A stretch of 64,000 bases of DNA from DATGPD01 sp031423015. Its GTDB lineage: Bacteria > Planctomycetota > UBA1135 > UBA2386. The notes below the pieces were generated by a model that worked only from the letters and a program-made list of their open reading frames with translations, made no database searches and was not told where the DNA came from. The translations under genes and the position numbers were made by a program. Location of the stretch: assembly GCA_031423015.1 (NCBI GenBank), contig JANPER010000055.1, positions 1 through 64,000 on the forward strand, read 5' to 3'. Below are positions 58,458-64,000 of this stretch, piece after piece. The first letter of the stretch is position 1. Each line of letters begins with the position of its first letter.

Positions 58458-58525
58458 GCGGCCTTGGGCCGCAACCAACCCGGTTGCACGTCGGCGCAAC
58501 GCCGACCAAAAGGGCCCAAGGCCGC
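58458..58525. other. 68-nt nested inverted repeat able to form a three-way junction
   Basis: The outer stem GCGGCCTTGGGCC (58458-58470) pairs perfectly over 13 bp with GGCCCAAGGCCGC (58513-58525). Inside are hairpin A, GCAACC/GGTTGC (58471-58476 and 58482-58487, 5-nt loop), and hairpin B, GTCGGCG/CGCCGAC (58490-58496 and 58500-58506, CAA loop). All 26 pairs are Watson-Crick. It lies in the 266-bp gene-free divergent region, 50 bp before the methyltransferase start. Could be a leader RNA structure, a small RNA or an intergenic palindromic repeat. It is not a tRNA: there is no anticodon arm or T-loop. Confidence 0.6.
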
Positions 58526-58672
58526 CTTATTGCTGGGGCTTCCAGAGCCGCTGAGTAGTGGCGAATTGAGCGTCATGGCGAATTACGACCGTCGTAGATT
58601 TCGCGCGCCCCGCGAGCATTCGCGGCTCTTGCAGCCCAAGGAGCAAGAGGCCACGACGATGGGTGGGCGGGG

Positions 58673-59335
58673 ATGTGCTTGCGACTGTGTAGCAATACAC
58701 TCGGGTCGTTGCGCGAACCAGCGACCACGCTCACCGATTACCTGCTGGCGGTCGTCGCAGTCATCGGCCTCGTGCGGCTCATGCGCGCCGCCGACGGCAA
58801 GCGTCTGGTCGGCGCCCAGATGTTCTTCGCCGGCTTTGCCGCGGCTGCGTTGTGCGGGGGCACTTGGCACGGCTTCTTCAGCGGCAGTGCGTCGACGACG
58901 CCATGCGCACTCTGGTGGCTCACCCTCGTGTGCTCCGGGGTGGCGTCCAGCGGGCTTGCCGTTGTCGGCCTCGAACGACTCGGTTGGCGCCATCCGCGCG
59001 CTCTGTTGCTCGGCAGCGCCATCTTCGTGGCGGCCTTCGCCACGTACGCTTGGTGGGACCGGCGCTTCCTGGTGAGCGTGGGCGTCAGCATTGCGGCTAC
59101 GGTGCTCTGTCTGGCAGGATTGGCTGAGCAGTCACGCCGCGGTCGACCTCGTGGGGCAAGGCTGGCCGCAGCGGGCTTGGTTCTGTCCGTGCTCGGCGGC
59201 GTCTTGCAACAGCTCGGGGTCGCGATCCATCCCGTTCATTTCGATCACAATGCGACGTATCACCTGTGGCTCTTCGTGGCCTTGCCCCTCTTCCATGCCG
59301 GCAATCAGCGGATCGCGACCAGCGAAGCGGGTTGA
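58673..59335 (+). CDS. Polytopic membrane protein (DUF6962-like)
   Basis: 220 aa with about seven hydrophobic helices, the first at YLLAVVAVIGLVRLM and later GAQMFFAGFAAAALCGGTWH and LLGSAIFVAAFATYAWW. Conserved-looking polar residues are GGTWHGF in the second helix and GVAIHPVHFDHNATYHLW near the C-terminus, an H-x(n)-D-H-x(n)-H arrangement like the metal site of alkaline ceramidase/CREST superfamily proteins. Enzyme activity is possible but unproven. The start may be a later TTG near the first helix. The gene overlaps the FAD-oxidase gene by 41 bp. Confidence 0.65.
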   Translation: MCLRLCSNTLGSLREPATTLTDYLLAVVAVIGLVRLMRAADGKRLVGAQMFFAGFAAAALCGGTWHGFFSGSASTTPCALWWLTLVCSGVASSGLAVVGLERLGWRHPRALLLGSAIFVAAFATYAWWDRRFLVSVGVSIAATVLCLAGLAEQSRRGRPRGARLAAAGLVLSVLGGVLQQLGVAIHPVHFDHNATYHLWLFVALPLFHAGNQRIATSEAG

Positions 59336-60800
59336 CCTGCTGGCCGCTATCGCGGTCGTTGCGATCGTGGCGGCCTGCGTGCCGAGTCGCGCGGTCAGCC
59401 CCCTTGCGCTCAACGATGTCCACTCGCGCTTGAACTCGACGATCGTGCGCGAGGTCGCGTGGCCGAAAACGACCCAGGATCTTGCCGCGCTGATCCAGCG
59501 CGCTGGGCGCGACGGGCTGGCGATCAGCATCTCGGGAGGCCGTCACTCGATGGGCGGGCAACAGTTCGCCGCCGGGGCACTGCACATCGACATGGCGCAA
59601 ATGAACCGAGTCGTGGCTCTCGACCGCGAGCGTGGCATCGTCACCGTCGAGGCCGGCATCCAGTGGCCCGCGCTCATCGATCGCCTGCTGCAGATGCAAG
59701 AGGGCGAAGCGCAACCTTGGAGCATCGTGCAAAAGCAGACCGGCGCGGACGCTCTGTCTCTGGGCGGGGCGCTGTCGTCGAACGTGCACGGTCGCGGCCT
59801 GGCGATGCGGCCGTTCGTGCAGGACGTCGAGGCCTTTCGCCTGGTGCAGGCCGATGGGCGCGAGGTCGAGGTCAGTCGTGAGAAGAACCGCGAGCTGTTC
59901 GGCTTGGCGGCTGGCGGCTACGGGCTGTTCGGCGTCATCTCTACGCTCGACGTGCGGCTGCAGCGTCGCGTAAAGGTGCGGCGCGACGTGGCCCTCGAGC
60001 GTCTCGATCGCTTGCCGCAGCGGTTCGCCGAGCGGATCGAGGCCGGCTATCTGTACGGCGACTTCCAGTTCAAGACCGACGAGCACGCCCCGGACTTTCT
60101 CGAGGTCGGAGTGTTCTCGACCTACCGGCCCCTCGCGGTAGACACCGCGATGCCACCTGCGCGGACGCTGGACGCCGCGAGCTGGCGCCGCCTGTTCGTG
60201 CTGGCGCACCTCGACAAGGCCAGCGCGTACACGGCATACAGCGACTACTACCGCAGCACCGACGGCCAGGTCTACTGGTCTGACACGCACCAGCTCTCGT
60301 ACTACGACGCGAGCTTCGAGGACCAGCTCGTGCGCGCTGCTCCCGACCATCCACCAGGCTCGTTGATGATCACCGAGCTGTACGTGCCCCGACAGGAGCT
60401 GGTGGCGTTCATGCGGACCGTCGGCCAAGACCTTCGCGCCAACGACACCAACCTCGTGTATGGCACCGTGCGCCTCATCGAGCGCGACCTCGACACGTTC
60501 CTGGCGTGGGCAAAGCAGGACTACGCCTGCATCGTGATGAACTTGCGGGTCACGCACACGCCAGCTGGGCTCGAGAGAGCGCGCGCGGCGTTCCAGCTGC
60601 TGATCGATCGCGCGCTCGAACGCAGCGGCTCCTACTTCCTCACCTACCATCGGTGGGCGCGCAAGGACCAGGTGCTGCGCGCTTACCCGCAGATGGTCGA
60701 GTTCCTGAAGCTCAAGCTCCGGCACGATCCGCAGGAGCGGTTCCAGAGCGAATGGTACCGCCACTATCGAGCGCTCTTCGCTGAAGAGCTGCGGCGTTGA
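59295..60800 (+). CDS. FAD-linked oxidase, vanillyl-alcohol-oxidase (PCMH) family, membrane-anchored or lipoprotein
   Basis: 501 aa from ATG 59295. A hydrophobic N-terminus (LLAAIAVVAIVAAC) ends in a possible lipobox. The FAD domain shows LAISISGGRHSMGGQQF (about 74-90), the PP-loop with the histidine often linked covalently to FAD, and LSLGGALSSNVHGRGLAMRP (about 155-174). The C-terminal half carries LIERDLDTFLAWAKQDY and SYFLTYHRWARKDQVLRAYP, as in alditol/sugar oxidase relatives. Electron acceptor and substrate unknown. Overlaps the membrane-protein gene upstream, suggesting co-expression. Confidence 0.83.
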   Translation: MPAISGSRPAKRVDLLAAIAVVAIVAACVPSRAVSPLALNDVHSRLNSTIVREVAWPKTTQDLAALIQRAGRDGLAISISGGRHSMGGQQFAAGALHIDMAQMNRVVALDRERGIVTVEAGIQWPALIDRLLQMQEGEAQPWSIVQKQTGADALSLGGALSSNVHGRGLAMRPFVQDVEAFRLVQADGREVEVSREKNRELFGLAAGGYGLFGVISTLDVRLQRRVKVRRDVALERLDRLPQRFAERIEAGYLYGDFQFKTDEHAPDFLEVGVFSTYRPLAVDTAMPPARTLDAASWRRLFVLAHLDKASAYTAYSDYYRSTDGQVYWSDTHQLSYYDASFEDQLVRAAPDHPPGSLMITELYVPRQELVAFMRTVGQDLRANDTNLVYGTVRLIERDLDTFLAWAKQDYACIVMNLRVTHTPAGLERARAAFQLLIDRALERSGSYFLTYHRWARKDQVLRAYPQMVEFLKLKLRHDPQERFQSEWYRHYRALFAEELRR

Positions 60801-60889
60801 GGCGCACGGCAAGACTCGGCTTGCTGTCCCGCCTACCGTGTATGTGTACGAGTGGTACTTCGACGCCGAGTCTTGGGCGATGACCCGGT

Positions 60890-63262
60890 ATGGTGACCGC
60901 CGTGCGCCGCTCACTGGTACTGGCTTGCGCGCTGACGCTCCTAGTCGCTTGCCGTACCGGGAAGCGAAGTTCTGAACCGACGATCACGTCGAGCCTCGCC
61001 GGCAAGGCGGATGTGGACCTCTTCGCGCCCCTTGCCGTCGACTTCGACGCCGACATGGACACGGCGACGTTGACGGCGGAGTCGGTGCAACTGCGGCGCG
61101 GCGGCGATGCGGTGTCGGCGCAGGTGAGCGCGGGGGCGCGGCGCGGCGAAATCGTCGCCAACTTCGGCCTCGAGCCGCTGACCGCGTACGAGATCGTGGT
61201 GACGACCGCGGCCAAGACGCGCGACGGGCGCAGCGCGACGCGCGACGTCCGCTTTGCCTTCGTCACGCGTGCGTCGGTGCCGGACGATCCGCCGCGCCTC
61301 ATTGCGTCGACGCCGAGTCTCGGCGCTATGGTGGTGCCGACCACGACCCTGTCGCTCGACTTCGATCGGCCGTTGCTGGCAGCGTCCGTCGGGGCAGCGT
61401 CGATCTTCGTGCGTCCGGCTGGCATGGGCGCGCTCAGCGCATCCCACCGGCTCTCGGCCGATGCACGCCGCGTGACCCTCACCACGGCGCAGCTGCTCGG
61501 CTCCGGCGTGCACGAGTTGGTGGTGACCGACGCGGTGCAGAGCAGCACCGGGGCGGCGCTGCCTCGCCAGCTGGTCGTGCCCTTCGCAGTCCGCGAAGGG
61601 TTCTTCGTGGTGCGCGCTGAGCCTGCCGCGCGGGCGCGACTCGGCCTTGGCCTTTCGCGTCTGCGCCTCGAGTTCAACCGCGCACCTCGTCTTGGCAGCG
61701 CAGAGGGCGTCCGCCTGTCGCGCGGGGGCGTTGCCGCGCCGCTGTCGGTCGTCGCAGAAGGGTTGGCCTTGGACCTGGAGGTGCCGCCGCTCGATCGCGA
61801 AGGCGAGTACGAGCTTTCGGTCGACGATGTGGTCGACCCAGCGAACAGTCGTCTCACCGAGCCGTTCCGCAGCACGTTCACCGTCGACGCGCAGGAGACT
61901 GGGTGGACAGTGCCGCGCGAGATCGCGCTGCAGGGTCTGCTGTCGGCAGTCTCTTTGGGCACCAACGTCGCCTTCGCCAGCAACCAGAGCGGCCGCGCCG
62001 CGGTGTTGTGGTTGGAAGAGGATCGCACAGCTTTGGGGCGCAACGCGTTTGTCGCGACCTTTGACGGCGAAGCTTGGAGCGCGCCGCTCGCGTTGACGAC
62101 CGGCGCTGCCGACGTAGCGTCGCCACAGGTCGCGATCAACGAGGCCGGCGATGTCCTCGCCGTGTGGAGCGAGCACACCGGCGCCGCGGTCACGCGCGCA
62201 CGCCTGCGCGCCCGCACGCAGTGGGGAGTGACGCAGTCGCTAACCTCTATGGCACGCGCCCTCGTGGTCGACCTCGCGACCAATGGCGACGCAACTGTCC
62301 TCGGCACGAGGGATCGCGAGGTCGACCTTCTCGCCTGTGCCAGCATCGGCGGCAGCTTTCAGGCGACCTACGTGCTCTTTGCGGGCTTCAGCGTGGCGAC
62401 CGCGCCGACCGAAGCCCGTCGTTGGCAGCACGACGACAGCGGCCGCCGCCTCGTGGTGTTCTCCCACGAAGATGGCAAGGGCTTCCGCCTGCGCGCCACC
62501 TGGTTGGTGCCCGGCCAGGGCGCGACGACCTCGGTGCCGATCTTCGACGGCTCGGCGTTCTACGTCACCGTGTATGAACACGTCACGCCCAGCGGCGACG
62601 CTGTCGTGATCTTCTTGGGCGCGCGCCGCGGTCAACGCAGCGACCTGTTCGCGCAGTGTTTTCGCCGCGGCACCTGGCTGCCGGACGCGCAGGCCCTTGG
62701 ATCAAGCTTGCGGCGCGACGACGTGCTGGTGAGCGGCCGTTCGGGCGACACCCTTCTGCTCGCGTCGCGCGTGGAGGGCGGACGCGCGCGCCCGCACGCC
62801 CGGTTGTTGCGCGCGAGCCTCGGTGCTTTCGACGCCGGTCGCAATCTCGACGAAGCCGGCGGCGCAGCCAGCATCGACGGCCTTCGCCTCTTCGGCTCGC
62901 CCGACGCGCAGGCAGCCGCCTACTTCGATCGCGCCGACCAGACGGGCTCGTTCACCGTGCAGAGCGTTTGGGATCCCGGCGCCAACGCGTTCTTGCCCGG
63001 CGAACGCGCGACAGCCGTCGTGCCGCGCCCGAGCGCGCTGGCGCATGACCGCGACGGCAACGCGGTGATGCTCGTAGGTGACGCCGGCATGCGCTTTGTG
63101 CAAGGCGCCGGCTTTGTCGCCGAGCGCCGCAACCCGTTCCCCAGCGTGCCAGAAGCGACACCGGTGGTTTCGCGCTACGGCCGCATCGACCTCATCGGCG
63201 TGCGCACTGAGCAGCGCGGGGCGGAGCGCTACGACTTCCTGCGCGTGACGAGCTACCGCTAA
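60890..63262 (+). CDS. Lipoprotein with bacterial Ig-like domains and a propeller-like C-terminus
   Basis: 790 aa. Signal sequence LACALTLLVACRTGK has a lipobox (LLVAC). The N-terminal half holds three SbsA-type Ig-like (Big_5) domains: VDLFAPLAVDFDADMDTATL, RLIASTPSLGAMVVPTTTLS and a third starting FFVVRAEPAARARL. The rest (from about residue 340) has repeated beta segments such as VAINEAGDVLAVWSEHTGAA and QHDDSGRRLVVFSHEDGKGF, like irregular WD/FG-GAP blades. An outer-surface interaction protein is likely; no catalytic motif. It follows the oxidase gene by 89 bp. Confidence 0.75.
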   Translation: MVTAVRRSLVLACALTLLVACRTGKRSSEPTITSSLAGKADVDLFAPLAVDFDADMDTATLTAESVQLRRGGDAVSAQVSAGARRGEIVANFGLEPLTAYEIVVTTAAKTRDGRSATRDVRFAFVTRASVPDDPPRLIASTPSLGAMVVPTTTLSLDFDRPLLAASVGAASIFVRPAGMGALSASHRLSADARRVTLTTAQLLGSGVHELVVTDAVQSSTGAALPRQLVVPFAVREGFFVVRAEPAARARLGLGLSRLRLEFNRAPRLGSAEGVRLSRGGVAAPLSVVAEGLALDLEVPPLDREGEYELSVDDVVDPANSRLTEPFRSTFTVDAQETGWTVPREIALQGLLSAVSLGTNVAFASNQSGRAAVLWLEEDRTALGRNAFVATFDGEAWSAPLALTTGAADVASPQVAINEAGDVLAVWSEHTGAAVTRARLRARTQWGVTQSLTSMARALVVDLATNGDATVLGTRDREVDLLACASIGGSFQATYVLFAGFSVATAPTEARRWQHDDSGRRLVVFSHEDGKGFRLRATWLVPGQGATTSVPIFDGSAFYVTVYEHVTPSGDAVVIFLGARRGQRSDLFAQCFRRGTWLPDAQALGSSLRRDDVLVSGRSGDTLLLASRVEGGRARPHARLLRASLGAFDAGRNLDEAGGAASIDGLRLFGSPDAQAAAYFDRADQTGSFTVQSVWDPGANAFLPGERATAVVPRPSALAHDRDGNAVMLVGDAGMRFVQGAGFVAERRNPFPSVPEATPVVSRYGRIDLIGVRTEQRGAERYDFLRVTSYR

Positions 63263-63276
63263 CGAGCTAGGTTTTG

Positions 63277-64000
63277 TCAGCGCACGACGACGAAGATGTC
63301 TTGGTAGCTCAGCCCAACCGGGCGCCCGCACCAATCGCCCGGGTACCATTGCTCGACGCGGAGGCCGCCGGCGGCAAACCAAGCGACAAGGTCGTCCCGG
63401 TGGAACGCGATCGCGCGCTCGGGGAAGTCTGGATCGACCACCCAGCAGTCCTTGGCCGGCTGGAACGCCTCCGAGCTGCGACCTGCTTCGATCAGCGCGA
63501 GCGATTCGCTGGTGAGCGAGAACGCGGTCACCACGGCGCGCCCGCCCGGCCGCAAGCAGCGCCCGAGTTCGCGAAAGTAGTGCTGCACTTCAGCGGGCAC
63601 CAGGTGCGTCGCGACCGAGGTCATCACGCCGAGGTCGGCACTGTCCGAGTCGCACGGGAACTGGATCGAGCAGGAGTCGGCAGCTCCACGCGGGTTGTAG
63701 ACCGAGTTGCCGAGGTCGAGGTGCACGAGCTCGAAGCGCGCGTCGTGGCCCAGCGCGCGCCGCGCGGTGTCGATCGCGCCGGGCATCACGTCGAAGCCGA
63801 TGTAGCGTCCCGTCCGCCCGAGGTAAGCAACCAACGGATACGCCATGCGGCCGATGCCACACCCGACGTCGAGCACAGTGTGCTGTGGTTGCAAACCGGC
63901 CAGGTTGATGAAGAAGCGCACGAAATCGAGCGCCGGCTGCAGGAAGCCACCACCGATCGACTCGACCGCCGTCGCGTCGGGGGTCGGCAGGTCGAGACCG
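63277..64000 (-). CDS. Class I SAM-dependent methyltransferase (5' end beyond window)
   Basis: The frame runs leftward from the window edge, so the N-terminus is missing; a GTG at 63921 is internal, since GGGFLQPALDFVRFFINLAG is continuous across it. Motif I is HTVLDVGCGIGRMAYPLVAY, motif II acidic residue in GRYIGFDVMPGAIDTARR, motif IV SADLGVMTSVATHLVPAEVQ and the RPGGRAVVTAF post-motif. Typical Methyltransf_11/25 fold. Substrate unknown. Convergent with the Ig-like lipoprotein gene, 14 bp apart. Confidence 0.85.
   Translation of the reverse strand, partial: GLDLPTPDATAVESIGGGFLQPALDFVRFFINLAGLQPQHTVLDVGCGIGRMAYPLVAYLGRTGRYIGFDVMPGAIDTARRALGHDARFELVHLDLGNSVYNPRGAADSCSIQFPCDSDSADLGVMTSVATHLVPAEVQHYFRELGRCLRPGGRAVVTAFSLTSESLALIEAGRSSEAFQPAKDCWVVDPDFPERAIAFHRDDLVAWFAAGGLRVEQWYPGDWCGRPVGLSYQDIFVVVR

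Noticed and set aside
58458..58525. tRNA gene, suggested by the cloverleaf-like nested stems
   Set aside because: No T-loop consensus, no anticodon stem of 5 bp with 7-nt loop, and only two internal arms.

Overview
The window comes from a high-GC bacterium that is most likely a deep-branching member of the Planctomycetota. The evidence is indirect but consistent. There is an overlapping DUF1501/DUF1800 gene pair and a BatA/vWA/DUF4175 membrane-protein operon with secreted coiled-coil partners. Secreted proteins carry a C-terminal beta-rich domain starting near a YGSGCPG-type motif. At least nine signal peptides end in A(or S)-Gln. No rRNA, tRNA or CRISPR array was seen.

Layout. Positions 1-9000 hold the end of a secreted protein, a crotonase-type enoyl-CoA hydratase, a small glycine-rich membrane protein, a PLP decarboxylase, two secreted proteins and a lipoprotein, 5-formyltetrahydrofolate cyclo-ligase and a TPM-domain protein, with kelch and glyoxalase fragments around the last. 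Positions 9000-15650 hold an apparently circularly permuted esterase lipoprotein, a GT2 glycosyltransferase next to a GHMP sugar kinase, a 160-bp MITE-like palindrome, an HTTM membrane protein and a run of decayed genes (DUF1905/OmdA fusion, unidentified C-terminus, EamA fragment). Positions 15646-28536 are one long leftward flagellar operon (fliK-flgD-flgE-flgF-flgG-flgA-flgH-flgI-flgJ-flgN-flgK-flgL plus a small gene), headed by a very good sigma-54 promoter 18 nt before fliK. A FlgM-like gene and a three-gene lipoprotein cluster flank it. Together these genes make the hook, rod, P and L rings and hook-filament junction. Export apparatus, motor and flagellin genes must lie elsewhere.

Positions 30800-33150 hold a GT4 glycosyltransferase and a GNAT acetyltransferase. 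Positions 33172-53241 contain a leftward Bat-like operon (BatA protein, vWA protein, DUF4175 protein, coiled-coil protein, TPR-like protein, NPCBM protein). It is interrupted twice: by a Phd/RelE toxin-antitoxin pair at 39.9-40.6 kb, and by an 8-kb block at 43.4-50.9 kb with a glycosyltransferase broken by an in-frame TAG, a BNR-repeat protein, a lipoprotein and the DUF1501/DUF1800 pair. The coiled-coil gene also has an in-frame TGA, followed by a ribosome site and GTG that may restart translation.

Positions 53500-64000 hold a large secreted protein, glutamyl-tRNA synthetase, two SAM methyltransferases (one cut by the window edge), a membrane protein, an FAD-linked oxidase and an Ig-like lipoprotein. 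Upstream of the first methyltransferase is a 68-nt nested inverted repeat able to fold as a three-way junction.

The items I consider least expected are the permuted esterase, the three-way-junction element, the signal-peptide Gln rule, and an L-ring protein (FlgH) with no lipidation cysteine encoded beside a FlgO/CsgG-like lipoprotein cluster.
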